From: Spisula solida
Lineage: Eukaryota; Mollusca; Bivalvia; Venerida; Mactridae
Assembly (NCBI GenBank): GCA_947247005.1
Contig: OX365955.1
Coordinates: 41,705,822 to 41,769,821 of the forward strand
Length of the DNA: 64,000 nt
Reading direction: 5' to 3'
Shown here: piece after piece, positions 35,919-49,344 of the stretch
Layout: each line of letters begins with the position of its first letter
How positions within the stretch are numbered: the first letter of the stretch is position 1
Notes under the pieces: model-generated
The model's database searches: none
Seen by the model: the letters and a program-made list of their open reading frames with translations, nothing else
What the model was told of the DNA's origin: nothing
Program-made: the position numbers and the translations under genes

Positions 35919-36110
35919 AATTATAGATGTTATGTAAAACATGTCTGGCTATACACTATATAAGCCAAGTCAATTTGTGTTAAGATTAGTTGAAATTGGA
36001 GCGCCGAGTCATGAGTGGAGCTCTGAGTCAGACCGGAGCGTATGTATTGAATAAAACGTTGAAACTGCTATACTGTTTTAAGTGATTACTTTAGCCATAT
36101 TACGCTACAA
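35919..36110 (+). repeat. 3' long-terminal-repeat-like direct repeat
   Basis: Identical by eye to 33821-34012 over 192 bases, including nine bases ('aattataga') upstream of the TG start. That is longer than expected for plain LTR ends and leaves the exact boundary open. Confidence 0.8.
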
Positions 36111-38169
36111 CAATAAGAGATAATGAGCTGTTTTAGGTGTTTAGTTTATACTAATTTATTTAAGGTCGATTGTGAAACAAGTTTTTCCAACTTATATTAA
36201 CCACTCTCGACACCTCATTCCTGATGTTATCCATCGCCACGAGGGTATGAGAGAAGAGAAGCCAGTTTCCCTTTTATGCTGTTTTAGGTGTCAAAAAGGT
36301 TACGGATTTTTGTATGATTAAACTTGCAAAAAGTCTGGCTTGGTTCTCGTATGATGATCGTACATCGCCTTGCTAGGTGGTTCGAATCTCGTGATTGGTG
36401 CAAAATATGTATTTCACATCCGCTCGATTTGTGTAGTGTGATAGTCGTAAAGAGTCATCTCGTACATATAATCTGCGCAGTTATCCATATGTAAACATAT
36501 TACTTTCTTAGCTGTTGAAAAACTGTACAGTTTAAGCCGGAGCTTTTGTGAATACGCTATTTTACGCAACGCTTTATTATGTTTGCATTTCCTAACTCTT
36601 GTGTGTGATGAAATGCAATTTATTAATATATTATCACACCTCTTTAAAGTTTAACAAAATATACAAACTAAATACTGAGATAGTGAGATTTGTGTAAGAG
36701 AACAGTTATAAGCGCCTCCAAGTGTTGTCTAGGAAGTGGATATAAAATATGGCGTGCTTGCAGTTAGCAAGATCTATCACTCGGTTAGTTTAGCTAGCAC
36801 AACAAATTTTCTGTTGAAATTTACAAAGAAATCAGGAGACAAAAAAAGGCTAAAACGCGATAAGTTTTAATGAAGCAGACAGGGAAAAAATTCGGTACAA
36901 CACGATTTCAATAAGAAGTCACTGTTGTGCAATAATCAAATCTAGACGACTCTATGTCCTACATTAGGTATCACAGTAATTAACTACATACAATTGATGT
37001 GAAGGGAAATAGACAACGGTAGATTTTGTTCAAGTTTAGTGTATTATTTAGTATTTTATTTCCAATTTAATATTTGCCTTTTCTTCCTATTATCATTTGC
37101 GTATTCAATCCATCCACAGTTTATGTATACCTCCTTCGCATGTTGTCAACGTCGCAACCTCTCTTTGAACGTTCAGACATTTGCATAGCACCAAGTTACT
37201 TTGGCCGTCGCATTGATTTATTTATGTCTTCTAGCATCGTCCTAATAACGTACTGAAAATAAAATCGTTTTCTTGTTATATGAGGTGTCTATGTTGGTAC
37301 GGCTTATTATCAAACTGAACGAAATCATTTCGTGCACGACAAATCACAGAATAACACGAAAAACGGAACGCCGACATTCTTTTGGAACAATGTGACTCTA
37401 TCAAATATATATTGACTTGTTTTATCTAGTGTACAATACGAACAATAGTTTCAAACATTTTGTGAAAGGTTTATGGCTACCTTTTAAGTAATTCACTATA
37501 TATTCAGACAGCGTGCATTTTGTAACGTGATAACCTTGCGAACATGCACAAAACCATTGACAATGTAAATAATACAGCGTGAAAATGAGTTCGCGTTTTA
37601 TATATACTTTCTACTGAAGGCAATTTGATTTAAAGGACACACTGTCCTTGTCGCGTGACAAAGTTTTCTCATAAATTCATAATATATAAATGCGTATGTA
37701 TTACGTTGCATGTCTGCAAGGTAGTGCTACCTGTATCTAAGACTACAGTATGCGACAGAGTGTATTTTATTTTTAATGTCTATATAACATGAACGTTGCT
37801 ATTTTCATTTCTCAGTTTCTGTTGTGTCAAACCCATTATGTGGGTACACCATTAATATCATATCAGAGACAGTCAGGGGCATAAAAGCCATTTCGTAATC
37901 TTATTCAACGACATTAGTTAATGGTAATTTTATTTTGGGTAGAATGTTCCGTATAAATATGATGCGTAACAAGCATGGAAGCTATAGACCACGATACTAA
38001 TACTGATACACCGCTTCTCAGTTCCGTTGGAGAATTGTCCTGTGTTCATATAGCTCTGGCGGAACTGAAAACCGATGTAACGCTCTGACGGAACTAAGAT
38101 GTCATGTATCATGAGTGCCTTCAGAGCGTTGGATAAAGTGAATATATCTTCTACAATGTATGCTGATAT

Positions 38170-39430
38170 CCTATGCATATATTTTACGAGTAGAGCTATA
38201 GTTACCCATTAATGCACATAATATATTTATACGATCAAATTAGAAAAAAATGAGAAAATCCTAATTCAATGCCGTCTTTGATAAGTCGGTTCGTTCAGAC
38301 ATTTGCGAAGAACATTTGCAGATCGCAAAAGCATCATTCTGAGCGAAAGTTGAATAAAAACCATGATAAAATAAATTGACGTTTTCCTGAGATGACCAAG
38401 ATTACCTACGTTAACATCATACATTATCTTGAGTACAGTCATTAATGTAGTAGTCAATTACAGACCTCCACTATTGGCAAGACGATGGATTCTCTTGACA
38501 CTGTTGACACTGGTAGCCAATCATGATCAATTACAGTTCAGATATGACACCAGTTCATTGCAACGACGAGACACGATAATGTATTCTACAAAATACAAGG
38601 AAATAACGCCAAGATCTGTGCACTTGTTTTGTATTGAAAATTATAAAATACGGCGCCTTTACGACGCGATATCTGACAACAAAGCAGACGTTCAATTAAG
38701 CTGTAGAGGGCTATTTAACTACAAAAATTAGGTTATGTAAAACAATTATTATTTCGGAAAGAATTGTGTGGTCGATGGCTGAAGTGTTTGACTCCTAGTG
38801 CACATTTGTTCTTGCATCACAATTCCTGATTTAGGTGGGTATATATATAAACGACCAAAGACTTACAAAAACAAGAAGCATATTAATCGAGTGTGTGATG
38901 TAATAATAATTATAATAATTGAAATCATTTATATAGTCACTTGTAGAACAAGTCTGTAAAGCGCTGTGCACGCGAAAGTTGCTTACTTGGATGTTAGGTA
39001 AGAGTCTTAAAAGTCTGTCTTTTTTGCTTGCGGGAGTACAAGTAATTACTGGTCAAATATTGCTTGAATACAGGTTAGTTCAACAACTGACCCCCATGTA
39101 GGACTGACACGTACATTGTTGTAGAACGGGTACTTAGCACGATCAATTCAAACAAACATATACTACTTTTTCCACCTAGTAAACAGTGTTTGGTGTCGAA
39201 CAGGATTATTGGTTTGGATTACCATCAATAGCTTATAAAAGTGTTCATTAATGACGAAATAAAGTATTGTTAAACATTAATGAAAAGGTATACAACTATT
39301 GTCACAACAAAATGTTTCCATAAATGTAAGCAATAATTGCTTGTTTAATTATAACAAACGTCATTGCCGCTACCAATTGAACACGCTGTATGATAGTTCA
39401 TAATTGAGATGGATTGTCTCTAAAAAGGAT
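38170..39430 (+). repeat. Block B3, copy-2 equivalent of B2
   Basis: Colinear with 13001-14245 and, more distantly, with 5394-7345. The open frame at 38429-38731 keeps the same reading as B1. Confidence 0.85.
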
Positions 39431-41368
39431 TTAACCACCTCCAAAAAAATAACGATACGACAGGTGAGGATCTGTTAATTAATTTTTTTTTTACATACAA
39501 ATTAGCACTTAACGTCTAAATAAGGGACCTGGATACATTCTCTCTGTATTAGCAATAATAACCCTATATTAAAATATGCCTTAAACGTCATTCTTAGCTT
39601 CATTTATATAGAGGTTATGCACCTACAAGTGTTCTAATTTGTGGAAAAATAATAAGGGAGTGAAACCACAATAAGTAACCATGACCAGATAGTGTGAAGA
39701 AAATAGGATGTGTTTTCTAAGGAATGAAACTATTGTTCGTTATAGGGTATTAGCATACAATTCTGTCAAAATGCCGTGTACATATTGGAATTAATATGGT
39801 TTAACTGGAAGAATATTAAATTGCTGAGCCTTTATAAGAAGACGTCATTTATAAAACTATATAGTTTTTTTACTACATGTATGTAATCAGCACATTAGCT
39901 ATTGAATTGAAAATAATGCTGACATGTAGGGTCAAATTGTAATTTACCGAGCGATCACTTTTAGTTTAAAATTTTAGTTTTTTCCCTTACGGACACAACT
40001 CGACAACGAAGCAGTGTGTGTGGTAGAATAAGAAACCGACTGCTTAATTTAAACATATTTTATTGTCCAATAAATACATCAACACAATATTACAGAGTAA
40101 AGCAACAAGGGTATTAGTTTTCTGTCGTTATGTTGGTCCAAATCAGATTGCAGAATTTAAACTACACCGGATTTAATGTATCCGCTATGTATTAGTCCAA
40201 TTAAGTGTCCACGGAATTTAAATCCAATAAACGAGAGGAATACACTTTGCATATTGTTTAAGTTCTACTATTACACATTCCTGAATTTATACATTTATAC
40301 TGAACAATTTTAAGATTGACCTTCGCAACCTTCGTTGATATATTTCAAGAAACATTTCAATTGTGTACGAAATATTTCCAAATGTAATAAAAAATTAAAA
40401 CACAACGTTATTATTCGCAAATTCTTTCAATTGAGAATTGGCGGCATTTAGCTAGATATTTTGTGAATTCAATGTATTAGTATTTGCAAAAAATAGAAAT
40501 GTTGACACTTTTCATAATTGTGAATGCAAGCAAACTAACAGTTTTATAGCGACTTTAATTACTACAAATAATTATCATAATTGGTAATGATTTCGTATGC
40601 AAACATGGCTTTAAGATATCAAGGCCATTCTTTAAGAACAAAACGTTTTTATTGCCGTTATATTAATCGCGGCTTCAAAAGGCAATTATGCAGAGTGATT
40701 TCAATTATGCGAGTAAATGCAAACGCATTGCGAATAAAAGAATGTAAAACGTGCAAAATAATATACAGAACCCACAGAAAAGCACAGAGAAACACAGAAA
40801 GAATTTAATCACTTATCAGAAGTCAGAGTAATAAGAGAAAAAAACATTAAAGGACTCAACAATACAATGCAATTGACATTCCTCAAACACCCACGATTCT
40901 GAAAGGTTTATTTGAATTTCACTAGAGGCTGAATATTGTTCGGCCATCGCACAAAGACATACGCTGTGAGTGTACGCCGACGCCAATTCTAACGTTCGGA
41001 TGACTGCAATACCCGTAATCCCCATTTAGTGGCGCTAAAAAGTAAAGTTATTCAACATTTGACGTAAACAATGTTTTGTGGCAAATCTAACATACTTTCT
41101 ATAAAGATAGATTAATATAAAAGATTTGTAATAATTCCCATTAGTTTGATAATCTGAGCATCGTTTACGAAAGACGACGCTGTATGTAATGGTATGGACA
41201 AATCAATAGACATATAACAGAGGCAAATTACTTTATATTCCAGGCAGATGATTATACATAATAATAATAACGCTGCGTCGTTAAGCACTTACTAATGCAC
41301 TAAAGAGAACAAATGAAGAATGATTTCTTACTATAATATTGCTCTAAATGTATAATTTCACAATGATA

Positions 41369-41370
41369 TA
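41369..41370. other. Empty TA target site of the pogo-like MITE
   Basis: The bases flanking the 650-bp element at 18362-19011 are directly joined here with a single TA dinucleotide. This is the pre-insertion state. Confidence 0.9.
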
Positions 41371-42227
41371 TTGTGTTTTATAAAAGTATTGTAATTAAAT
41401 GAAACAGTTCACATGAAATATAACCAAAAACCCGGTCGTGCGAACAATCCATCTCAAGACTATGTGATACTTTGTATGTGATTTATATAAGTTCATATAA
41501 TCACGAACCTAAGAATTGGTGATCTTACCAAATTAGACAGAATTTGAATTCCACTTCAATAATTATTTTAAAATACTATCAATTAACATAAATGCATCGT
41601 GTATACCTATGTACGTGTTTGGCTTAATAAATCAAGAGTTAAACGCTATTTGGGGACAACCCTCGAACATGAAGCAATGGAAACAACACCACCTTAAAAT
41701 TAATACAATACACAACATCTGCAGACAACAGTTAGATACAACCATTCTCCTTTTTTCGGTGCCACTTGCATTTCCCATGTCGCCGCTATATTTCACTAAG
41801 TACACTCTTACACGATTGTTATACGACATATTTAACTAATTTACGTGGCTACCCACCTCTTAAAAATATATAAACTTAATTTTAAAAAACGCTGTACCCA
41901 TCCAAACTTAATCTTTTCGGTCTATGTAACCGAAGCTATATGTGGTAGACTAATACATGTAGTAGATAAAACTAGGAACGTATATAGCGGTGTTATATAT
42001 AGGGTCCCTGGTAAAACGTACACCGCAGTCAACTAGACCACGCTTTTATTACAACCAAAAAGTCAAGTACATGTCTTATGGTTTACATGTTTTTTGTTCA
42101 AGTAGACGGTAGTTAGTACAATCAGACCTACTTTATACTTTCTTTAAAACGTGACAACTTTTAAACAGCTATGACACCCATCATACAAGTTTATGTTAAG
42201 AGCTGAATCTCAAGTATCTTAAGATAT

Positions 42228-42992
42228 CGAGGAAAGAAGAAGAACGAATTAGGGTTTTACCTAAAGAAAGAGCGTGAAAGAAAACGAAACGCATACATAC
42301 CCGCGTCAGAAAAGACGTAAGACACACTTAAAAACTTCAGCGCCATTATAATAAGAAAAACTGTTGACTTGAAATTATGCAAAAGTCAAGTTAAATTAAG
42401 GGAAGAAAGAGAATACCAAAACAGGAAAATGTGACCCAAATTTAAGAAAACCTAAAACATAACAGAAAATTCAAAGCTCGTGAAAGAAAAGCGACGACTT
42501 CAGAGACAAGTACAAAGATCACCCAACAAGGAAACATATAGAATTGTGTGCGGCCAGACAACTGCAAACTATCGATGAAGAAATTTCAACAGCAACTCAG
42601 GATTCTGAAGACAACTTGACTGTGACAGCTGATGATGAAAATTCAACAACAGAACATGGTTCAAACACTGATCTATCTAACTGTCAAAGAACATAGTATT
42701 GGATAATAATAGCTCTATGAACACCAGTGCAGTATGAACTGAAATATTGTCAGTCTGAATCAACTTTACTGTGTATGGAAAATATTATATTAAGTCAGAC
42801 AGGGAAGGCAGCACTTAACTTATCCAGCCGAGCTCAGAAAACATTAAGAACACACAAAGCACAATGCCCAGCAGAACCAACCGAGCACAGGAAACATAAA
42901 ACGCATACAAGGCGCAATGCCCAACTAAACAAGCAAAGATCTGCCCAAGTCAAAGTTGTAGAAACGTATAATAAATTATTTCTAGCTGAATG
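42228..42992 (+). pseudogene. Copy-2 partner of the K/R-rich pseudogene
   Basis: Equivalent of 19930-20710: LRYRGKKKNELGFYLKKERE near 42228, ending in the 88-codon frame at 42727-42993 (LSQTGKAALNLSSRAQKTLR). It lacks a short segment found in copy 1 (the 'ccgagtgatacttctagc' stretch at about 20102) and has extra bases near 42600. Not functional. Confidence 0.5.
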
Positions 42993-43527
42993 ACCCAGTT
43001 TCCACAGCAAAACGACTATAATGCCTAGTTTTAGCGGTCTGAAATCCTAAAACGAAGAAGTGCCCAACCATCTGCCAACCAAGAAAATTAATCAGCCCTT
43101 GTCCTAATTGTTAAAAAGTTGAATAGAAAAGTTTCAGCAAACAAAAGTCGCGCCTAAAATAGGACCACACTGTATCTGGATAACGCATTTCTTGTCGTTT
43201 TCTACTGTCTCTGAAGCGGAGCATACATTTTTCTCACATTTATGTTTGTTATATCTCGAGTTGTCAAAGAATAATTCGTTTGCTACTCTGAATATACACT
43301 AATTACACGGTAAGCATGTGATAATGACATGAAATGGTATGTCTTGTATAAAATAGTCCATTTCCAGCGATAGTTTGTATAGTGTTTATAATAATCAATG
43401 GATCACAGACAGGCGCTAAATATCTCTCAACTTATTATCTACGGAAATAATTGCACGTATAGATACAACTGTCACGGAAAGATTTCAGGAAGTAAAAACG
43501 TAGTTCATATGACCATTTGTAGGTCAG

Positions 43528-43668
43528 TGGGTTACGTTCAGGGTCAGTTTTCGCAACTTTTCTAATATATTTTGTAAAACTACTGCTCAGTACATAATTA
43601 ATATATACTTTTTTAGATGCTATTTCTCTCTAGATGTGTTAACTTATAAATATACATCTATATATAGC
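43528..43668. other. ~140-bp insertion in copy 2
   Basis: Copy 1 goes from 'gtaggtcag' to 'aatgtttgttgg' (about 21237). Copy 2 has 'gggttacgttcagggtcagt...tatatatagc' in between. Nothing recognisable in it. Confidence 0.7.
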
Positions 43669-44230
43669 AATGTTTGTTAGAAAATTATAATTTAAAAGCA
43701 TGTATGTATATATTTATTGACATACTTTCTTTGTACTGTATATATTGTTGATTTTTTTTGTAGTAAACGGACCACCAGAAAAGGTTAAAAAAGGTAAGTA
43801 AAGGTACGTTTCTTCGATATACGTTTTCGGATAAATCTTAGTTTTAATATAATTTAGCTTGAAATCTAAAATTGGATATATATTTCATTATGAAGCAGTA
43901 ATAATTGTCTAAAATAAAAAGTATTTACAAAAAACTAAGACGTTTCATGAATAGGTATGTCACAAACATATTTTCATCTTGTACAAACATGTAGTAGATT
44001 CGACGCTAGGGTTTTTGTTAATGTTTGACGATTATTACACTTTATATAAGTAACAAAATGCTCACCATTTTATATTGCAGATGTAGTACATTTGTATACA
44101 GATATTCAATGAGAGCACAAAGTAAAGACTAAAGGCACTAGGACGTTTCGATTGAGTGTACATCAAATGAACCACTCCTATTTCTCTGACAGGTCATTTT
44201 AATATATAATTATTATATTGAATTCTTCAA

Positions 44231-44628
44231 GTATACTAACAGTTGACCGTAATATACACTTGACCAATGTTCTTACTACGACGACTTGAAAATTGAATAT
44301 TTCTGGAACCGTTGTATTAAATCACATAATTTTTTTTTTGAAAAACAGTCTAAATTGATAGTGGGATAGCTTTGCAACCCAGTCTATGTAATATTGAGCA
44401 CCGAAGCCTGCCAGTACAATAAGGATTTTTGTACACGTGCTATTAAAATCAAACCTATTCCATGCTGTAGATCGCTTCTTAGTCGTAAGTCCTTTCAGGT
44501 TCGTATGTAATTTAAAGTAATTACCAGACATGTGGGTAGTTAAGACAATGGGATATACTGGCTAATGATAATCTGGTTATCTTTGGTTTTAGAATATGGG
44601 TTTAAAATGCAACAACAAACATTGTCCG
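44231..44628. other. ~400-bp insertion in copy 2 carrying an inverted copy of local sequence
   Basis: Copy 1 reads 'gaattctgcaag|ttcatcatttttt'; copy 2 has about 400 extra bases at this point. Inside, 'ttgaatatttctggaaccgttgtattaaatcacata' (from about 44290) is the diverged reverse complement of 44945-44985 and 22165-22205 ('cgtggttcaatgcaacggttccagagatattcaa'). The insert therefore contains an inverted relative of sequence 650 bases downstream, as a foldback or MITE pair would. Confidence 0.65.
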
Positions 44629-45464
44629 TTCATCATTTGTTATTTATTTCTTATATCAACATGAAAACTTGAATACAATGTCGATTTATGGTAGGGACTA
44701 CTATGTAACACCAAAAGTAAGAACATTTGTCCATAGTGTTTATCTCCTCTGTTAGCCCAAACCACAACACAAACGAGCCATACACTTACTAGCCATATGA
44801 TGTTTTTCTGAAAGGATGATCGACTGAGAAACCAAACATTCCATAGCACGCGTACAAAGAAGATATTACAAGTACCGCCATGCTTCGGTTTACAATCATA
44901 CATCATAATATCGTAGAAGATATCGATTGAGACACCTTTTCAAACAAATCACGTGGTTCAATGCAACGGTTCCAGAGATATTCAATTTTAAATTCAGTGT
45001 AATTACAAAATCACGTGGGTGCTCAATTGTAATGAAACAAGTTGTTTTGGTAAATTATTTTCTAAAATAGATTTACACTTATTTAATTGGAAACATAATA
45101 TGGACACTTCATTTGATATTCAAATAATTGCATACTGCGGTATGAGTTATGTAGCATTTTATACGGTATTGGGTGTTGCGTGATCTGTTATTAAGGGTAA
45201 GTCTTCGTTGCGTCGCTAATTGGTAAAGAGTAGAGTTACACTTGACGCAGGTTTAATTTGAGAATATCATCGAAAATAACACACCAGTATACTACATGTA
45301 GTTATTACGCAGTTGTTAAACGATCGTAATTGATACCATGAACAGAGCTCCTGTCTAATATTTAATTGGCAGTTCTCTCATAATAATGAGACCTACTCAC
45401 TTGGCAATAAAATAATGAGTAATGTGAATATTTTTGGAAGCAACTTATTATAGAATACGTATGT

Positions 45465-48200
45465 GTGCCAGGTGGCAATAGACTAACACTTGTTAAAATT
45501 TGAGGCTGGCCATTGGCACTTTACATTGAGCTTAATAAAAAATCTATTTGGTGGTTCCTAACCTTAGCTAAGGCCAAGGGAGCTTACTCCTGAAGGCCAT
45601 GTCTGATTAATTTCAATACTTACTTTCAGAGTTAACATTTGTGACTGGCGGAAGGACAGACTGGCGTTCTAACGAACAGTTTAAATATGTCACATAAAAT
45701 GAAAATAAGTCACATTAACCCAAAATTCTAATTCATCATGTTTATTGAACGTGTTTAGCCACATAAAGTGAATTTGTGGTTGCGGATGTTGGACGAGTGG
45801 ACGTTTTCACTGACTTGACATTGTGGGGTTTTCTTTTGTTCATCCTTTTTTGTAAAACCCCATTAGCAACTTTTGCATCCCGTAAGCAACAAAATGAATG
45901 GAATCTAAGTATAGCCTATTGTCCCACACCCACAACTACAAGTGGGTGAGTACAGACCGACGGACAGACAGACAGACAGACAGACAAAGCGACAAATACA
46001 GTATGCTCCTGTGAAAATATTTCGGTATCTGACTGAATTTGAGTATAGCATTCATATTTCCATGACGCATTAATGCGTGACACAACTTTCATAAAAACGT
46101 GTAAATCCGCGCATAAAATAATACAAAAACATTTTTTTTTAACAAAATTTAATACAACATTTTGTCTGTTATTTTTCACGTATTAATTAATGCGACATAG
46201 TTAGAAGTTTTCCGCTGCAATTCTATCTCAATGGTTTTATTTAGAGATGTTCTATCCAATGCGGTCACAAAAAAACAGGATTTGATATGTTTTTGTTGTA
46301 ACTTGTTCAGTTTGGCATAGTATCTGTAAGCAATGTATCGGATTCATATTGATTTTCGTGATATGTTTGTATTTCTATGGGGTTTTTTTCAATGTGTAAA
46401 CATACAGTGTACATTTGAAAGTCAATATCGATCCGTTGTATTGACACGATAGAGCTGCACGTGCAAAACATGCAACATCAGAGAAGTGTTGCTGGCGGGG
46501 TATTCCGAATATAAATTATCCATTTTATTTGCCTTAGTTAAAGATCATGAACTGGAGAGAAACGGTCAACTATTAATATCAGCCTAAAAAGAATTTTGAC
46601 AAAAAAATCAGTTATTTTTTATACTGGTGCGTTTTTAAATCTATTGAGTGTATATATCGGTATGCATGCTTTGTCATGGAATAATTACACTATACACGCA
46701 TTCTTTTCACTAATTAATCGTTTTAAATTCAACAAAAAATAAATATTCTTTCTGTCAATACCAAAACAATAACTCTTATTCCAAAATTCGAAATGTTCTT
46801 AAGCATTGTTTGTGGGACATGTTTATTGGATCACCCTGGAGGTAACAAACCACCAAATAAATTTGTTCTTTAACTCAATGTAAAGTGACAAATTGCTGAC
46901 CCAAAAAATGTCAAACATTTGTCCATGGGGACCTCTCAAAATCCACCAATCAATAGAAATAGCATATAGCCTCAAGAAAATGAAAACAAACCAGGGGGTT
47001 GCGTATCATATAAGAAAAATTTGGTTCGTCAAACGCGGTGAACATATTTTCTCACACGAGCGGACTGATTCGAAGTCCGTTAGCAACAGCCCTACTTTCA
47101 CTTTCATATTTATTTTTTTCTAAATGAAACAGTTTCACTACATCACATCTATGTGTACAAAGCATTTAAACTCAATAACATGATTCTAATGCCGATTTGT
47201 CAAAGCACACCATTTTCAGCCAAATCAATTTTTTTACAGGACTACTTGATTTTTTTATCTGATTTTTGTCTGCGTAGGCATTAAAAAAATTTTGGTAGTT
47301 TGTTACCTGTATTCATTTTATTATACACGCTTACTGATTATATTGAACAATCCCTCTCTCTATCGACTCATCTTCCCTTTGTTCATTTTTTTGTATCATT
47401 GTTAATTTACAAGATAAACATTTTCCAAACCCAGTTATTTACTGGATCCTAACGTTTAATAACATACTTTGGACAGGAAGGTACACCATAATTACCATGG
47501 GCGTGGAAGGGGTTTCAACATTAGGGACCTTGGGTAGGGGAAAACTTAGGGAGTGCTAGATCCACATCGATCATATTATTTTCATTGCTGTATTTGCTTG
47601 CTTCATTATGTGCTTACGGCTATACGTAATTGCTCAGGCTGCTTCCGTTTTTTGTTCGCCATTATATTAATTTTCTAAGAACTTATTTTAATGATCTTTA
47701 AGTTGTGCGCTAATTGTCTAGTTTCATTGGCATTCTTAGCCTTTTCAGATCACCATTCACTTAAACGTAGACTCATTATATTTTGATCAACCAAACATTA
47801 TTACAATGCAAATACATGGGTGATATTTGATGTGGTTTTTTTTCTCTAAAATACCGAGCATAACATGTATTAGCCAGTCAGCTTTCTTCTGAAACATGAC
47901 AGGCATATGAGTGCATCCAACCATCTGGTTTTGTATGATATATCCATATTAATTTGAAAGCACAAAAAAATGATTCAAAAATAGCATTCGGCGAGTGTGC
48001 ACAAAAATCGGATACATTAGAATGTAAGTGCTGTTTTGAGTTTTATATTTAAAGTATTAATTGTTATATATTTAAACTATTAAGGTCATTATATATTTAT
48101 GTGTAACATATTTTGAATCTACATGAATTCTATGAAGCATGCGGACCATTTAAACTTTTCCAGTTTTTTCTTGGCCGATATTTTCTGGCCTAATAGGAAT
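45465..48200. other. Copy-2-only 2.7-kb block of unrecognised DNA
   Basis: Replaces 22700-23606 of copy 1. It includes a short (GACA)n microsatellite at 45955-45984 next to a 'cacccac...gtgggtg' hairpin (about 45927-45947). Open frames (45916-46179 minus, 46893-47123 plus) have no recognisable motif. Both junctions are abrupt. Confidence 0.65.
45955..45984 (+). repeat. (GACA)n microsatellite
   Basis: 'gaccgacggacagacagacag' followed by three further GACA units. A 'gacggacagac' lead-in of this type is common at ends of mollusc interspersed repeats, in my recollection. Confidence 0.85.
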
Positions 48201-48278
48201 ACCTTAATCCATAATGTGGTTTAGTAGAATTTAGACAATAGCCCTTTCGTTCAACGGTGTCGATATATCAATTGTAAT

Positions 48279-48610
48279 GCACCAGTCAATATTTTGCCCA
48301 CCCGAGGGCGGCGAGCGACCCAGGGGCAATTAGACATTTTCATTTTTTTATGTCTAAACCTCCACCCAGGAGACAATGCTTACTGTCTAAATCCCCACCG
48401 TGGGACATAGTTTTTTTCATCCGGTACTTTAATAAAAACACGAATAAAAGTATCACTGTCGTCTTTCGCGGTGTCGAAATTCCCGGACAAAAGACTATTT
48501 CCCGGGACATGGAGTCGATAAGGGCTTTAATTACCGCCTGTCGAGAAGATTCGTCCGCCTAATACCCCCTTTACCCCCCCCCCGCCCCCGTGCGGGCATA
48601 ATATGGTGCA
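48279..48610. mobile_element. Harbinger-like MITE, copy-2 equivalent, 332 bp
   Basis: Same insertion as 23689-23971. The left end is intact; the right end has lost five bases ('cataatatggtgca'). It keeps the internal part deleted in copy 1, with 'gtctaaacctccaccc' and 'gtctaaatccccaccg'. The frame at 48350-48562 is repeat sequence also open in the 59.5-kb member, not a gene. Confidence 0.8.
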
Positions 48611-49344
48611 TAAATCTATATTTCGTAATTTGATAACGTCTGCCATTTTGAAAATGTTCCATCAATCTGATTAAAGCACCTCTCAAATAAACGCTACGCA
48701 TGATGTAGATCGTGTACTTTAGTTAGATTGATCATCAATGTTCCATTAGCCTACTTTCTGGTGTTTCAGATTTTCATTATTATTGTGAGGATTAGCTTCT
48801 TCTGTCTTTGTTCAGTTAAAACCCACCACCGGGGCCTAGTTAATTGTCGACTTCTCATGTATTAGAGCAAAGTTAAGCCATTTCTTATACTCGTCTACTT
48901 AAGTTGCAGGTTCTAATTAAGACTTATCTGATAACGTACGAAACATATATATCGGAGGAGCAGACATCTGAATGGTCCAATCTTCCAGCTGTTATAGAAA
49001 AAGTAATCTTAAATTACTTCTTCATAAATCTGTCATTTAGGTGGGCTAATATTTAAAATTCAATTAACAAGACAAAATCATATAATTCTATACACCTAGG
49101 GCCAGATGATGTCGCTTAACAGTGTCTGAAAAATTACATGGTAACGTATGATGGCAGTGTGTTAGTTTTATCAACTTCCAGGGATACATATTCGGATTAA
49201 CAGAAAGATAATAACCTATCGGACACGTCAGGCGGGTCATGCGCTCACAACGAATTAGTTTTCAGGATCAAGCTCAGCTCAGTACTGTTTTATTACTTAT
49301 ACAGAAAAAATATACTTTTTGGATGATCTATCAGGAATTGACAA

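Larger units (their letters stand above)
33821..36110 (+). mobile_element. Non-autonomous LTR-type retroelement with identical 192-bp ends
   Basis: Two direct repeats of 192 bases (33821-34012 and 35919-36110) are identical by eye. Each contains 'tgttatg' near the start and 'gctaca' near the end (TG...CA limits 33830-34011), a TATA box ('actatataagcc') and an AATAAA ('ttgaataaaacg'), the layout of an LTR. Just inside the first, 'tttggtgatcgtgacc' resembles a primer-binding-site region. The 1.9-kb interior is non-coding. No 4-6-bp TSD and no clear polypurine tract were found. The base before the 3' repeat belongs to an inverted copy of interior DNA. Best described as TRIM/LARD-like; the superfamily is not assignable. 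Confidence 0.72.
33685..36335. other. Copy-2-only 2.65-kb block containing the LTR-type element
   Basis: Copy 1 runs straight from 'acagaaatacaaaaata' (about 11095) into 'tggggtatcttatgatcgtac', while copy 2 holds this block. It is larger than the LTR-type element inside it (33821-36110). The outer parts (33685-33820 and 36111-36335) are unrecognised, so either they were deleted from copy 1 or a composite was gained. A 15-base word 'atcaggaatgaggtg' (about 34062) recurs inverted at about 36207. Confidence 0.75.

Noticed and set aside
33821..36110. Assignment of the LTR-type element to the Steamer family of bivalves
   Set aside because: LTR length is similar, but there is no coding region and I cannot compare sequences, so the superfamily is left open.
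36380..36410. B-box-like 'ggttcgaatctcg' suggesting a tRNA gene
   Set aside because: No A box at the right distance and no acceptor stem. Copy 1 has a different sequence here (about 11145-11165).
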